Assembly (NCBI GenBank): GCA_020846435.1
Contig: JADLDY010000004.1
Coordinates: 44,551-108,550 of the forward strand
Direction: 5' to 3'
DNA: 64,000 nucleotides
Origin: Deltaproteobacteria bacterium
Lineage (GTDB): Bacteria; Desulfobacterota; GWC2-55-46
This document shows, one piece after another, positions 44,378-54,167 of the stretch. Numbering within the stretch: position 1 is the first letter of the stretch; each line of letters opens with the position of its first letter. The translations under genes were made by a program, and so were the position numbers. The notes under the pieces are model-generated. The model was not told the DNA's origin, did not search any database, and worked only from the letters and a program-made list of their open reading frames with translations.

Positions 44378-45505
44378 TTACATTGTCCTCCCGGCCGGGC
44401 CGGCGTTACGCATAACGCCGGCGTTGACCATCATCTGGCGCAGCTCGTCAGGCTCCTGGCTCCTGCCGAGCGCCTCTTCGAGCGTTATGAGCCGCCTGGT
44501 GTACAGGTTCATGAGGCTCTGGTTCATGGTCTGCATGCCGAACTTGTTCTGTCCGACCTGCATCTGCGAATAAAGCTGGTGCACCTTGCCTTCCCTGATG
44601 AGGTTCCTAATGGCGGCGTTGGGCACCATTACCTCAAGGGAGGCTACCCGGCCCTTGCCGTCGGCCCTGGGCAGGAGAAGCTGAGAGACGACGCCTTCGA
44701 GCACGAACGAGAGCTGGGCTCTCACCTGCGGCTGCTGATCGGACGAAAAGACGTCGACTATCCTGTTGATAGTCTGTATGCACGAGTTGGTGTGGAGCGT
44801 GGCAAAGCAAAGATGTCCGGTCTCGGCTATCGTAAGGGCCGTCTCTATCGTCTCCATGTCGCGCAGCTCGCCGAGGAGGACGACGTCAGGGTCCTGCCTC
44901 AGTATGTACTTGAGCGCCTTTTTGAAGCCCTGGGTGTCGTAGCCTACTTCCCTCTGGTTCACGAGGGCGGACTTGGAGTTGTGCAGATACTCTATCGGGT
45001 CTTCGACAGTTATTATGTGCTCGTGGCGCTCGGTGTTTATCTTGTCAATCATCGAGGCGAGAGTCGTTGATTTGCCGCTTCCCGTGGGGCCCGTGACAAG
45101 GACGAGGCCGCGCGGCTTTTTGGCGAGCTCTTCAATTACCGGCGGCAGGCCCAATTCCTGGAACGACTTTATCTGGAACGGGATGGTCCTGAAGACTCCG
45201 GCGACAGTGCCCCTTTGCACGAACAGGTTTCCCCTGAAGCGCGAGAGTCCCTTCAGGCCGAAAGAGAAGTCGAGCTCGTTCTCCTCCTCGAACTTGTGCT
45301 TCTGGATATCGGTCAGGACCGAGTAGCAGACCTGCTTCGACTCGGTGCCGGAAAGGACCGGGCTCGTCATGGGGTCGAGCCTGCCGTGCACCCTTATCCT
45401 CGGCGGAGAGCCCGCGGCTATGTGCAGGTCAGACCCGCCCTGATCTATCATTATTTTCAGGAGGTCCTGAAGGTTATACCTGGGAGAGCCGCCTTCTATG
45501 CCCAT
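44378..45505 (-). CDS. pilT: PilT, pilus retraction ATPase
   Basis: The 375-residue hexameric ATPase has Walker A GPTGSGKSTT (about 140), an Asp box, Walker B (DPDVVLLGELRD), a His box (TGHLCFATLHTN) and the PilT-specific C-terminal region AIRNLIREGKVHQL. The N-terminus contains DLHIAAG. ATG 45505 is chosen because AAGGAG lies five bases upstream; a GTG one codon earlier is in frame. It drives pilus disassembly. It lies 116 bp after pilB. Confidence 0.95.
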   Translation of the reverse strand: MGIEGGSPRYNLQDLLKIMIDQGGSDLHIAAGSPPRIRVHGRLDPMTSPVLSGTESKQVCYSVLTDIQKHKFEEENELDFSFGLKGLSRFRGNLFVQRGTVAGVFRTIPFQIKSFQELGLPPVIEELAKKPRGLVLVTGPTGSGKSTTLASMIDKINTERHEHIITVEDPIEYLHNSKSALVNQREVGYDTQGFKKALKYILRQDPDVVLLGELRDMETIETALTIAETGHLCFATLHTNSCIQTINRIVDVFSSDQQPQVRAQLSFVLEGVVSQLLLPRADGKGRVASLEVMVPNAAIRNLIREGKVHQLYSQMQVGQNKFGMQTMNQSLMNLYTRRLITLEEALGRSQEPDELRQMMVNAGVMRNAGPAGRTM

Positions 45506-45621
45506 CACTTCTCCTTGACTGTTGAAAGCCTTATCCGGGCTACTCCATGAATATTAAGGAATAAGGACGCCCCGGCGTAAGGACATAAGTTACAAAAACG
45601 AATATAACCCCTTCGATGGGC

Positions 45622-47322
45622 CTAATCGGCCATCGTGACCCTCAGGATCTCCTCCATCGTGGTCACTCCCTCGGCGACCTTGGTAACGCCGCTCATGCGC
45701 AGGGTCTTCATGCCCTCCCTGACCGCGGCCCTCTTTATCTCGGCCGAGGAAGCGCCGTTCAATACAAGCTCCTTGACAGGCTCGGAGAACGGCATGACCT
45801 CGTAAAGCGCTATCCTGCCCTTGTAGCCGGTCCCTCCGCAGGTCGCGCAGCCGCTGCCCTTGAAGACCTCCATCCTGGCGGCTTCTGCGGGCGGCACGCC
45901 GAGGTCTATCAATACCTTCTCGGCGCTCGGCATCTTTGTCTTGCACTCCTTGCAGATCTTCCTCGCGAGCCTCTGCGCGAGAATGAGATTGCAGGCCGAG
46001 GAGACGAGGAACGGCTCTATGCCCATGTTGAGGAGCCTGTTGACGGTAGAAGGCGCGTCGTTCGTGTGAAGCGTCGAGAGGACGAGGTGGCCGGTGAGCG
46101 CGGCCTTTATGGCTATCTCGGCCGTCTCGTAGTCCCTGACCTCTCCGACCATTATGATGTCGGGGTCCTGCCTCAGGAAGCTTCTCAATGAGGCGGCGAA
46201 GTTCAAGCCGATGTCCTCGTGTATCTGCACCTGGTTTATGCCGTGGAGGTTGAACTCGACCGGGTCTTCGGCGGTCGATATGTTCTCGGATATCTTGTTG
46301 AGCTCGGAGAGAGCCGAGTACAGGGTCGTCGTCTTGCCGCTTCCGGTGGGGCCCGTGACAAGCACTATGCCCCAGGGCTTGTGGATAGCGCCCATGAAAT
46401 CCTTCAGGGCTTTTTCCTCGAAGCCCAGCTTGGTCATGTCGAGCTGGAGGTTAGACTTGTCGAGGAGCCTCATGACGACCTTCTCGCCGAAGAGCGTCGG
46501 GAGGACCGAGACGCGGTAGTCCATCTCCTTGCTCTTGGAGAGCTTCAACTTTATCCTGCCGTCCTGGGGGAGCCTTCTTTCAGCGATGTCGAGCTGGCTC
46601 ATGATCTTTATCCTCGACACTATCGCGTTCTTGAGCTTTATGGGAGGCTTCATCACTTCATGGAGCACGCCGTCGACCCTGTACCTTACCCTGAAGGTCT
46701 TCTCGTACGGCTCGATGTGTATGTCGCTGGCGCCCTTTTTGATCGCGTCGGTGAGGATGAGGTTGACGAGCTTTACGACAGGGGCGTCCTCGACGGCCTT
46801 TTTGAGGTCCGAGAGGTCTACTTCCTCCTCGTCCTGGACGACCTCCATCTCGCCTTCGTCGAACTCCGTAAGAACGCCCTCGAGACCGCCCATCTCGGAG
46901 GCCTCGTAATATTTCTCAATGGCTGACTTGATGGAAGCGTCTGAGGCGACGAGAGGTTCGACATTGTAGCCGGTGAGGAACTTGATGTCGTCTATGGCGA
47001 AAATGTTGGACGGGTCGGCCATCGCCACGACGAGCGTGGAGCCGGTCCTGCTCACCGGGATGACCTGGTACTTCTGTGCGACGTCCTCGGGGATGAGCTT
47101 TACGATCTCGTGGTCGACTTCATGTGTGGAAAGGTCAATGGTAGGTATGCCGTACTGGCGGCTCAGAAAGCCGGTAAGGTCCTTCTCGGCAATATACCCC
47201 AGTTTGGTAAGGTTATAGCCGAGCCTTCCACCGCTTTTTTTCTGCTCATCGATTGCTTTCTTGAGCTGGTCGGTGGTTATGAGTCGTTCCCTGAGAAGAA
47301 GCTCGCCTATTCTGTCTGTCAT
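45622..47322 (-). CDS. pilB: PilB, pilus extension ATPase
   Basis: The chosen 566-residue form starts at ATG 47322 after AGGGACG; the longer TTG form begins inside the operator. It has the N-terminal T2SSE_N/MshEN domain, Walker A GPTGSGKTTT, Walker B (DPDIIMVGEVRD), and a zinc-binding CKEC...CATC region (about 458-500) typical of PilB and GspE but absent from PilT. It powers pilin polymerisation. It heads pilB-pilT-pilC-pilS-pilR. Confidence 0.95.
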   Translation of the reverse strand: MTDRIGELLLRERLITTDQLKKAIDEQKKSGGRLGYNLTKLGYIAEKDLTGFLSRQYGIPTIDLSTHEVDHEIVKLIPEDVAQKYQVIPVSRTGSTLVVAMADPSNIFAIDDIKFLTGYNVEPLVASDASIKSAIEKYYEASEMGGLEGVLTEFDEGEMEVVQDEEEVDLSDLKKAVEDAPVVKLVNLILTDAIKKGASDIHIEPYEKTFRVRYRVDGVLHEVMKPPIKLKNAIVSRIKIMSQLDIAERRLPQDGRIKLKLSKSKEMDYRVSVLPTLFGEKVVMRLLDKSNLQLDMTKLGFEEKALKDFMGAIHKPWGIVLVTGPTGSGKTTTLYSALSELNKISENISTAEDPVEFNLHGINQVQIHEDIGLNFAASLRSFLRQDPDIIMVGEVRDYETAEIAIKAALTGHLVLSTLHTNDAPSTVNRLLNMGIEPFLVSSACNLILAQRLARKICKECKTKMPSAEKVLIDLGVPPAEAARMEVFKGSGCATCGGTGYKGRIALYEVMPFSEPVKELVLNGASSAEIKRAAVREGMKTLRMSGVTKVAEGVTTMEEILRVTMAD

Positions 47323-47340
47323 CGTCCCTGATAGTGGTAG

Positions 47341-47389
47341 TGACAAAAATTGTCAGTTGTATGATATTAGATTCAGCCCACCCTGTCAA
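47341..47389 (-). promoter_or_regulatory. pilB operon promoter with TGACA-N5-TGTCA operator at the start site
   Basis: Reading leftwards, TTGACA (47384-47389) and TATCAT (47361-47366) are 17 bases apart, a sigma-70 promoter. A TGACA-N5-TGTCA dyad (47341-47355) covers the predicted transcription start near 47354, a position suited to repression. The same dyad occurs upstream of pilA. Confidence 0.65.
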
Positions 47390-47459
47390 GACGGGTCTTC
47401 AAAGACCGTGCCTTGACTTGTAACACCCTTGAATCACTCGACTTTAGCCACTTAACGCT

Positions 47460-47834
47460 TCAGGCGTACCTGGAGGCGGTCGAGACAATCTCTTCTGAAA
47501 AAAAAGGCTTCCTGATGTATGCGTCTATCATGCCTTCCTTGACACCCTGGAAGATATCACGGTCAGCGTCCTTGAAATACCCGGTGAAGAGCACGACCTT
47601 GACTCCTGGGCGGATCTTCTTGATTTCCCTGTATGTCTCAAGCCCTCCGAGGCCGGGCATTATCATATCCATGAATACGAGGGAACATTCCGTGTCTTTG
47701 AGCACATCGAGGCCGTCTTTTCCGCTGGTAACGTAATCTGCCTTGAAGCCGGCGTCCTTGAGCATCTCCGACATGCCGATGCCGACCGTCTCCTCGTCGT
47801 CGATTATGAGGACCCTCTTCCCGTGTTCCGCCAC
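47460..47834 (-). CDS. stand-alone receiver-domain response regulator
   Basis: The 124-residue protein is a single CheY-like receiver with the acidic pair DDEE (about 11-14), phosphoacceptor Asp in VFMDMIMPG (about 55), the switch Thr in LFTGY and Lys in RKPF. There is no output domain. The start is a GTG at 47834. It follows the heme-c histidine kinase gene by 50 bases and is its likely partner. As it sits just before the pilB promoter, it may link the sensor to motility or pili, but this is only positional. Confidence 0.85.
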   Translation of the reverse strand: MAEHGKRVLIIDDEETVGIGMSEMLKDAGFKADYVTSGKDGLDVLKDTECSLVFMDMIMPGLGGLETYREIKKIRPGVKVVLFTGYFKDADRDIFQGVKEGMIDAYIRKPFFSEEIVSTASRYA

Positions 47835-47884
47835 CCGGACCTGCTTTTATATCGGATCTTTTACAATTGCCTTGAATATTCGTT

Positions 47885-49834
47885 TTACACGCCAGAGTAA
47901 ACAGGCAGCCTGACCCGGAAGACCGCCCCGCCATCAGGGCTGTTCGACGCCTCGAGCGTGCCGCCGTGCTCCTTTATTATGCTGATGGATATGGACAGGC
48001 CGAGGCCTATGTTGTGGCCGCCGCCCTTTTCCTTGGTCGTGAAAAACGGGTCGAATATGCTGTCCATGACCTCCGGGGTGATGCCGGGGCCAGTGTCCCT
48101 GAACTCGGCAACGGCGTACTTCCCTGCCCCCTCCTCTACCGTGCAGGTCGATATGAAAAGAGTGCCTGAGCCCGCCATCGCGTCCCTCGCGTTCTTCAAT
48201 ATGTTGAGGACGACCTCCATTATCTGCCCTTTGTTCCCGAAGACCCTGGGGAGAGCGGGGTCAAAGCACTCGGAGATCTCGATCGATCTCGTCTTTATCT
48301 CGGATGTGAATATGGTAAGGGTCGCCCGTATGCACTCGTTCAGGTATATCGGGGCAAACCCTTCCCTCGACGGCTTCGAGTAGGTCAGCATGTCGAGTAT
48401 GATGTACTTCGACCTCACCGCCGCGTCCTTGACCTTCTCGAAGAGGAAGTAGTTCCTGTCGTCTTTCGGAGTCCTTGAAAGGAGCACCTCGGTTATGCTC
48501 AGTATGCCGGCGAGCGGGCTGTTGAGCTCGTGAGCTATCCCCGCGCCCATCTCGCCCAGGGATATGAGCTTGGCCGACTGTATGAGCTTCTGCTCGGAGC
48601 TCTTGAGCCTCCTGTACGCCTCTTCGAGCTCTTTAAGTGAGCTGTTCAGCTCCGAGGTCCTCACCCTGACCGTCTCCTCGAGGACGCCTATCTGCCTCCT
48701 GATGGTCTCTTCGAGGCCTTTTCTTTCGGAGACGTCCCTCCATATCTCCTGTATGAATTTTTTCCCCTTTATCTCGATGAGGGAGGCTGATATCTCGACA
48801 GGGACGAGAAAGCCTTCCTTCTTGATGACCATGGCGTCGTGCAGAAAGCCCTTTTCGTCGTGCACCCACCTGAGAACTGCCTGATTGTATTCCGAGAGCT
48901 TGCTGAGAGGGAAGAGGTCGGCCGGGCACATCTTCATGAGCTCGTCGCGGGTATAGCCTGAAAGCACGGAAGCCGCCTGGTTCGACTCCGCGTAGAGGCC
49001 TGTCTCGATGTCGCGCAGGAGTATCGCGTCCGCGGCCATGTCGACAAGCCGGGAGTATTTGCCGCCGAGTTCAGAGAGGTCTTCGGAAGCGGCCGAAAGA
49101 GAGGCCGCCATGGAGTCGAAGGCGTCCCCGAGCTCCTCGAACTCGTCCCCTGAACTGATGCCCACCCTGTGCCCGAACCTGCCTCTGGCGAGCTCGAGCG
49201 CGCCGACCCTGAGCTTCTCCAGGGGCTCAAGGAGCCTCCTGTGCACGAGCATGAGCACGACAAGGGAGGTCATTATAAGTATGCCGCCGCCCCCGATGAA
49301 AAACTTTACGCTGTGTCCGGCGACGATCCTCTCGTACTCCTTCATCGACACGGAAACAGAGACCGCGCCTGCGACATCCCCCGGCCTGCCGACATGACAG
49401 CCGAGGCAGCTCTTCTCAAAGAAAGACGGCATGACGTTCCTCGCCACCATGTACCCGTTCTGTGAACGGACAACGTTTAAAGCGGGAGCGCCTTCGAGCG
49501 CCTTCATGTCAAGGGCATCTGTCGGGACCTCGTCGAGCTCGACTCCGTACTGCCTGTCTACGGAGGGCCCGTGGATTATCCGGATGTCCTCGATGCCGTC
49601 GATATTGCTGAAACGCTCGATTATCGCCCGGTTCTCATGGCGGCCGCCGCCGAGCCTCATCGCGGTATGCAATTGATCCGAGATGGCGTTAGCGAGCTTG
49701 GCCGCCTGCCCGAGGCCTACCTCCTCGAGCAGTATCGAGTTGGTCCTGTAATCGAAATACAGGAGCGCCGATATGCCGGCCAGGAGGACGGACCCTATGA
49801 GGAATATGAAACTCTTGGAAAGCTTGAGGCGCAT
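47885..49834 (-). CDS. membrane histidine kinase with periplasmic heme-c (CxxCH) sensor domain
   Basis: The 649-residue protein has helix 1 (about 8-26) and a periplasmic domain ending in a CLGCH heme-attachment motif (about 143-147). Helix 2 (about 175-197), HAMP (about 198-250), a PAS domain (about 265-380), HisKA with GIAHELNSPL and HATPase (DTGPGITPEVMDS) follow. A single covalent heme in such a domain is known for redox or gas sensing (Tll0287/DUF3365-like). It is followed by a receiver gene. Heme attachment would depend on the System II genes in this window. Confidence 0.88.
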   Translation of the reverse strand: MRLKLSKSFIFLIGSVLLAGISALLYFDYRTNSILLEEVGLGQAAKLANAISDQLHTAMRLGGGRHENRAIIERFSNIDGIEDIRIIHGPSVDRQYGVELDEVPTDALDMKALEGAPALNVVRSQNGYMVARNVMPSFFEKSCLGCHVGRPGDVAGAVSVSVSMKEYERIVAGHSVKFFIGGGGILIMTSLVVLMLVHRRLLEPLEKLRVGALELARGRFGHRVGISSGDEFEELGDAFDSMAASLSAASEDLSELGGKYSRLVDMAADAILLRDIETGLYAESNQAASVLSGYTRDELMKMCPADLFPLSKLSEYNQAVLRWVHDEKGFLHDAMVIKKEGFLVPVEISASLIEIKGKKFIQEIWRDVSERKGLEETIRRQIGVLEETVRVRTSELNSSLKELEEAYRRLKSSEQKLIQSAKLISLGEMGAGIAHELNSPLAGILSITEVLLSRTPKDDRNYFLFEKVKDAAVRSKYIILDMLTYSKPSREGFAPIYLNECIRATLTIFTSEIKTRSIEISECFDPALPRVFGNKGQIMEVVLNILKNARDAMAGSGTLFISTCTVEEGAGKYAVAEFRDTGPGITPEVMDSIFDPFFTTKEKGGGHNIGLGLSISISIIKEHGGTLEASNSPDGGAVFRVRLPVYSGV

Positions 49835-49914
49835 AAGGGATGACCCGAAGCCCTTTTTTGAGTTGAAAAGTTAGGGACTTGAGGTGCGGGTCAAGATGCG
49901 CGGGGATTTTTTGG

Positions 49915-49943
49915 ATTCTACACTGACAAAGGGTTTTTGTCAA
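49915..49943 (-). promoter_or_regulatory. sigma-70 promoter of the heme-c kinase gene
   Basis: Reading leftwards, TTGACA (49938-49943), overlapping the pgsA stop, and TAGAAT (49915-49920) are 17 bases apart. Confidence 0.6.
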
Positions 49944-50503
49944 TTTTTCTGGAGCGGAGTTCCCTTGAAAAAGCCCATGAAATAATCGGCGCCTGACCAC
50001 ATGGTCATGACAAAAGCCACGCCAAGCAGGACAGTGCCGATCGACTGGAAGTCCAGGCCAAACCACGGGTAGTGGACTATAAGCGGGACGAGGCAGACTA
50101 TCTGGGAGATTGTCTTGAGCTTTCCGAGGTTGCTCGCGGCTATCACGACCCCTGAGTCTACCGCTATGGCGCGAAGGCCGGTGACGGCGATCTCCCTGCC
50201 TATCATGAGGGCGACTATCCAGGCCGAGACCCTTCCCAGGGGGATGAGCATTATGAAGGCGGCGGTTATGAGGAGCTTGTCAGCCAGCGGGTCGAGGAAC
50301 TTCCCGAGGTTCGTGATTATGCCCATCCTTCTGGCAAGATACCCGTCAAGCCAGTCGGTTGCGCAGACGACCGCGAAGATGATGGCCGCGGCCATGGACA
50401 TGGCGCGAGAGGGCGCGAGGAGCATGACCACGAGCACCGGGGTCATCCCTATTCTTATGAGCGTTATGCAGTTCGGAAGGTTCAAGGCGCCTGATGTCCG
50501 CAT
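49940..50503 (-). CDS. pgsA: CDP-diacylglycerol-glycerol-3-phosphate 3-phosphatidyltransferase
   Basis: The 187-residue membrane enzyme has the CDP-alcohol phosphotransferase motif D-G-x2-A-R-x8-G-x3-D-x3-D, seen here as DWLDGYLARRMGIITNLGKFLDPLADK (about 60-86), and about five helices. It makes phosphatidylglycerophosphate, the committed step to phosphatidylglycerol. Length and motif order fit PgsA well. It follows the lytic transglycosylase gene by 12 bases. Confidence 0.92.
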   Translation of the reverse strand: MRTSGALNLPNCITLIRIGMTPVLVVMLLAPSRAMSMAAAIIFAVVCATDWLDGYLARRMGIITNLGKFLDPLADKLLITAAFIMLIPLGRVSAWIVALMIGREIAVTGLRAIAVDSGVVIAASNLGKLKTISQIVCLVPLIVHYPWFGLDFQSIGTVLLGVAFVMTMWSGADYFMGFFKGTPLQKN

Positions 50504-50515
50504 CTGTTCCGGTCT

Positions 50516-51121
50516 TCAGTCAGAGCCTTTGTAGAGGCTGTAATAATGGAGCACCCTCTTGACGTAGGTCTGTGTCTCGTTGTAGGGAGGCACCTTGTTG
50601 CCGTATTTCACGACAGCGTTCTCTCCCGCGTTATAGGCGGCAACCGCCAAAGGCACCTGCCAGTCGAACATCTTGAGAAGCTTTGAAAGGTACTTTATGC
50701 CGCCCTCCACGTTGTCCGCGGGGTTGTGGATGTCCCTTACCCCCATCCTCGACGCGGTCGCGGGCATGAGCTGCATGAGCCCCTGCGCGCCCTTTTTGGA
50801 GACGGCTGTCTCGTCATAGTCGCTCTCGGCCTTGACTATGGCGCGTACCAGGTGCGGGTCTATGCCGTACTTCGAGGCCGTCATACTTATCATCTCGTCG
50901 AACTTCTGCTTTGAGAGCTTTCTGTACGCCGGATTGGAAGGAGAGAGAATGGAAGGCTTTCTCTCCTCCATCATCCACTTGAACTTCGTCGAAGCCGGGA
51001 CGTTCGTTATGTGCACCACGCCTTCTTCGTCAGTGTACTGGAAAAAATCAGACCAGCCCGTTGGCGGGAAAAGAAGCGATGATAAAATTAAAGCAGTAAG
51101 GAAGAGGATCGTTTTTTTCAT
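50516..51121 (-). CDS. lytic transglycosylase (SLT domain) with N-terminal DUF4124-like segment
   Basis: The frame is open further upstream, but a good signal peptide begins at ATG 51121 (MKKTILFLTALILSSLLF), giving 201 residues. Next comes a short DUF4124-like stretch (FFQYTDEEGVVHITNVP, about 25-45), then the Slt/MltC-type catalytic domain with Glu in AIVKAESDYDETAVS and GAQGLMQLMPATA. It cleaves peptidoglycan to 1,6-anhydro products. It forms a two-gene unit with pgsA. Confidence 0.88.
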   Translation of the reverse strand: MKKTILFLTALILSSLLFPPTGWSDFFQYTDEEGVVHITNVPASTKFKWMMEERKPSILSPSNPAYRKLSKQKFDEMISMTASKYGIDPHLVRAIVKAESDYDETAVSKKGAQGLMQLMPATASRMGVRDIHNPADNVEGGIKYLSKLLKMFDWQVPLAVAAYNAGENAVVKYGNKVPPYNETQTYVKRVLHYYSLYKGSD

Positions 51122-51221
51122 TGGCATATGCCGTTTTGTCCAGACAGCTTGCGCGCATTCCGGTAAAAAACCCCTTAAAGGGCGGCCTCTGCAGGCGCAA
51201 ACCAGCTGAATTCCTTGAGTT

Positions 51222-51250
51222 AGTCTACAATGCCGTGCCCGAAAGGGCAA
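51222..51250 (-). promoter_or_regulatory. possible promoter for the lytic transglycosylase gene
   Basis: Reading leftwards, TTGCCC (51245-51250) and TAGACT (51222-51227) are 17 bases apart, leaving a leader of about 95 bases. Confidence 0.4.
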
Positions 51251-51383
51251 GGACTTTTTGTCACAAACTCCCCATTTATCTTCTCTTGAGCCTTAAATAA
51301 TTTTCGCGGCCTGATGGGAGAAGGAAGGATAAGTCCTTGTCCTCCAGAAGCCTTTACCATCCTCATTCAGCGCCATTTATAAA

Positions 51384-51412
51384 TTGACAATGGAGGCCTC
51401 TTGAATTAATCT
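51384..51412 (+). promoter_or_regulatory. sigma-70 promoter of nadB
   Basis: TTGACA (51384-51389) and TAATCT (51407-51412) are 17 bases apart, 65 bp before the start codon. Confidence 0.6.
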
Positions 51413-51477
51413 GACGGCTGATCTACTTATCGTCCAACCCTTCAAAAAATTTAGCAATTCTTTTGAAAAGGAGCCTC

Positions 51478-53073
51478 TTGGAAGTACGGTCTGAATTCCT
51501 CGTCATCGGCAGCGGCATAGCAGGGCTCGACTTCGCCCTGAAAGCCGCCAGATTCGGCACAGTCGTCCTCCTGACAAAAAGAAACATCTCCGAGTCGGCG
51601 ACGTTCTACGCGCAAGGCGGCATTGCCTCTGTTTTGAGCGAAGACGACACCTTTGAATCCCACATAAAAGACACGCTCTACGCGGGCGCGGGACTGTGCG
51701 ACGAAAAGATAGTCGAGCTCGTCGTCAAGGACGGCCCGGCGAGGATCAACGAGCTCATCGCCCTCGGAGTGAAGTTCTCCGAGAAAGCCGGGATCGGGGC
51801 CGGGCTAGACCTCGGCAAGGAAGGCGGACACTCAAAGAGGAGGATAGTCCACGCCAAGGACCTCACGGGGCAGGCCATTGAACAGGCTCTCATCGACGCG
51901 GCAAGGTCAAACCCCAACATAACCGTCTTTGAAAACCACATATCAATAGACCTCATCTCCCACTCCAAGTTCGTCGGAGCGAACGGCAAGGATGCTGTCT
52001 GGGGCGCGTACGCCCTCGACAAGACTACCGGGCTCGTCCACACCTTCCTCGCGAGGGCGACGGTCGTGGCGACCGGCGGGGCCGGCAAGGTCTACCTTTA
52101 CACCAGTAACCCTGACATAGCTACCGGCGACGGGATCGCCATGAGCTTCAGGGTCGGGGCCGAGATAGCGAACATGGAGTTCATCCAGTTCCACCCGACC
52201 TGTTTGTACCATTCCAGGGCCAAGAGCTTCCTCATATCAGAGGCGGTAAGGGGCGAAGGCGGGGTCCTTCGCCTCAAGGACGGCACGCCGTTCATGAAAG
52301 CCTACCACCCCATGGCCGACCTCGCGCCAAGGGACATAGTCGCCCGGGCCATAGACCACGAGCTTAAAAAAAGCGGAGACGACTGCGTCTATCTCGACAT
52401 CACCGACAAACCGGCCGCCTTTGTAAAGGACAGGTTCCCGAACATATACGCCAAATGCCTCGAGTTCGGCTTTGACATGACGAAAACCCCGCTGCCCGTC
52501 GTCCCGGCGGCCCACTACACCTGCGGAGGCGTCAGGACGGACATGGACGGCCAGACCAGCGTCAAGGGGCTCTACGCCATAGGCGAGACGGCCTGCACTG
52601 GGCTGCACGGAGCAAACAGGCTGGCTTCCAACTCATTGCTCGAAGCGCTGGTCTTCGCGGAGAGAGCCTCGCATCACGCGATCGAGACGCTGAAAAACGA
52701 CAGGACCGAGATACCGTCCATACCAGAGTGGCAGACAGGAGGGGCGGTCGAGAGCGAAGAGGCGGTCGTCATAACCCAGAACTGGGACGAGATAAGGCGT
52801 TTCATGTGGAACTATGTCGGCATCGTGAGGTCTGACAAGAGGTTAGAGCGGGCCGAGAGAAGGATAACCCTCCTCAAGAACGAGATAAACGAGTACTACT
52901 GGAACTTCACCATAACCAGCAACCTCGTTGAACTCAGGAATATCGCGACTGTAGCCGAGCTCATCATCAGGTCGGCCAGCCTGAGAAAAGAGTCGAGGGG
53001 ATTGCACTACAACACCGACTTCCCCGGCAGGGACGATAAGAACTTCCTTAAAGATACTGTCGTAACCATCTGA
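51478..53073 (+). CDS. nadB: L-aspartate oxidase
   Basis: The 531-residue flavoenzyme starts at TTG 51478, with AAAGGAG four bases upstream; an earlier TTG at 51463 lacks an SD. It has the FAD-binding [16 protein letters not shown], the FYAQGGIAS loop, the substrate-site [26 protein letters not shown], and [18 protein letters not shown] near the C-terminal part. It oxidises aspartate to iminoaspartate for quinolinate and NAD synthesis; fumarate can serve as acceptor in anaerobes. nadA and nadC are not in the window. It is monocistronic. Confidence 0.95.
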   Translation: MEVRSEFLVIGSGIAGLDFALKAARFGTVVLLTKRNISESATFYAQGGIASVLSEDDTFESHIKDTLYAGAGLCDEKIVELVVKDGPARINELIALGVKFSEKAGIGAGLDLGKEGGHSKRRIVHAKDLTGQAIEQALIDAARSNPNITVFENHISIDLISHSKFVGANGKDAVWGAYALDKTTGLVHTFLARATVVATGGAGKVYLYTSNPDIATGDGIAMSFRVGAEIANMEFIQFHPTCLYHSRAKSFLISEAVRGEGGVLRLKDGTPFMKAYHPMADLAPRDIVARAIDHELKKSGDDCVYLDITDKPAAFVKDRFPNIYAKCLEFGFDMTKTPLPVVPAAHYTCGGVRTDMDGQTSVKGLYAIGETACTGLHGANRLASNSLLEALVFAERASHHAIETLKNDRTEIPSIPEWQTGGAVESEEAVVITQNWDEIRRFMWNYVGIVRSDKRLERAERRITLLKNEINEYYWNFTITSNLVELRNIATVAELIIRSASLRKESRGLHYNTDFPGRDDKNFLKDTVVTI

Positions 53074-53102
53074 AAATCATGGGCTATCACTGACCAAAGC
53101 CT

Positions 53103-54167
53103 CTACTGCCTTGCCGGGTGGAGCTTCACGGATACAGCCGTCCCGACGCCCTTTTCGCTCTCCACCTCAATCTCGCCGCCGTGGTCCTGTATTATCCTGT
53201 ACGTTATCGTAAGTCCGAGCCCGGCTCCTTCGAACTTTGAGGACTGGAACGGGTTGAATATCTTCCTTATCTCTTCATTTTGCATGCCGACCCCGGTATC
53301 AGTCACCTTTATTACAATGGCGTCGTCGGAAGTGGGCAGCGTCTCGACGGTTATCACGCCCTCCCCGGGGATGGCCTCCACCGCGTTCTGGAGGATGTTC
53401 ATGAGAGCGGTCCTCATGTTGCCGTAGTCGTAGTTGACCGGAGGGGGGCCTGGCATGAGGCTCATCTTCACTGTGATCTTCCGGTTGTGGCTGTCAATGA
53501 TATCCTGGATGTCCTTTACCGATGCCTCTACCGCCTTGTTGATGTCGCCTTTGGCGAGGGTCGAGACGAGTATCCTCTTGTACTCGTCTATCCTCTGGAG
53601 CATCCTCTCGAGCCTCTCGACAGACCGTATTATCCACTGGGCGTATTCCTTGCGCTGCTGGTCTGTCTCGCCGTCGAACAGGCGGCGGGCCATGCCGCCT
53701 ATGGCCGTAAGTGGGTTTCTTATCTCGTGAGCTATGCCGTCGACCATGTTGCCCAATGCCGCGACCTTCTCGGTCTCCCTGAGTTTGGTCTGGAGGGCGC
53801 GCATGCGAAGGAGGGATTTAACCCTCGCGGAGACCTCCTGGAGGCTGTACGGCTTGTTTATGTAGTCCTCGGCGCCGACCTCGAAGCCCATTACCTTGTC
53901 CTCAATCTCCGCCCTGCCGGTGAGCATGATGACAGGGATATACCTCGTCTCTTCCCTTGATTTGAGATGGCGCAGGGCCTCGTGCCCGTCCATCTGTGGC
54001 ATCATGACATCCATTATTACGAGGTCGGGGCGGAACTCGGCGACCTTCTTCAGGGCTTCCACTCCGTTGCCCGCAGTGTCGAGCTCGTAGCCCTCCCTTT
54101 CGAGCTTGGCCGTCAGGAGCGCCAGGTTCCTCTCGTCGTCGTCTACCGCTAATATCCTTGGTTTCAT
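53103..54167 (-). CDS. receiver-histidine kinase hybrid (soluble)
   Basis: The 354-residue protein has an N-terminal receiver (phosphoacceptor Asp in LVIMDVMMPQMDG, about 53), a short linker, HisKA with GIAHEIRNPL (about 145) and HATPase (DTGVGMQNEEI, GAGLGLTI). No membrane segment or DNA-binding domain is present, so it is a cytosolic kinase controlled by phosphorylation of its own receiver. It is convergent with nadB. Upstream lies a structured region with a TGACA-N5-TGTCA dyad shared with the pil promoters. Confidence 0.9.
   Translation of the reverse strand: MKPRILAVDDDERNLALLTAKLEREGYELDTAGNGVEALKKVAEFRPDLVIMDVMMPQMDGHEALRHLKSREETRYIPVIMLTGRAEIEDKVMGFEVGAEDYINKPYSLQEVSARVKSLLRMRALQTKLRETEKVAALGNMVDGIAHEIRNPLTAIGGMARRLFDGETDQQRKEYAQWIIRSVERLERMLQRIDEYKRILVSTLAKGDINKAVEASVKDIQDIIDSHNRKITVKMSLMPGPPPVNYDYGNMRTALMNILQNAVEAIPGEGVITVETLPTSDDAIVIKVTDTGVGMQNEEIRKIFNPFQSSKFEGAGLGLTITYRIIQDHGGEIEVESEKGVGTAVSVKLHPARQ

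Noticed and set aside
49924..49942. TGACAAA...TTTGTCA dyad as a further copy of the pil operator
   Set aside because: The half-site spacing is 9, not 5, and the sequence is explained by a -35 box and the pgsA stop codon.
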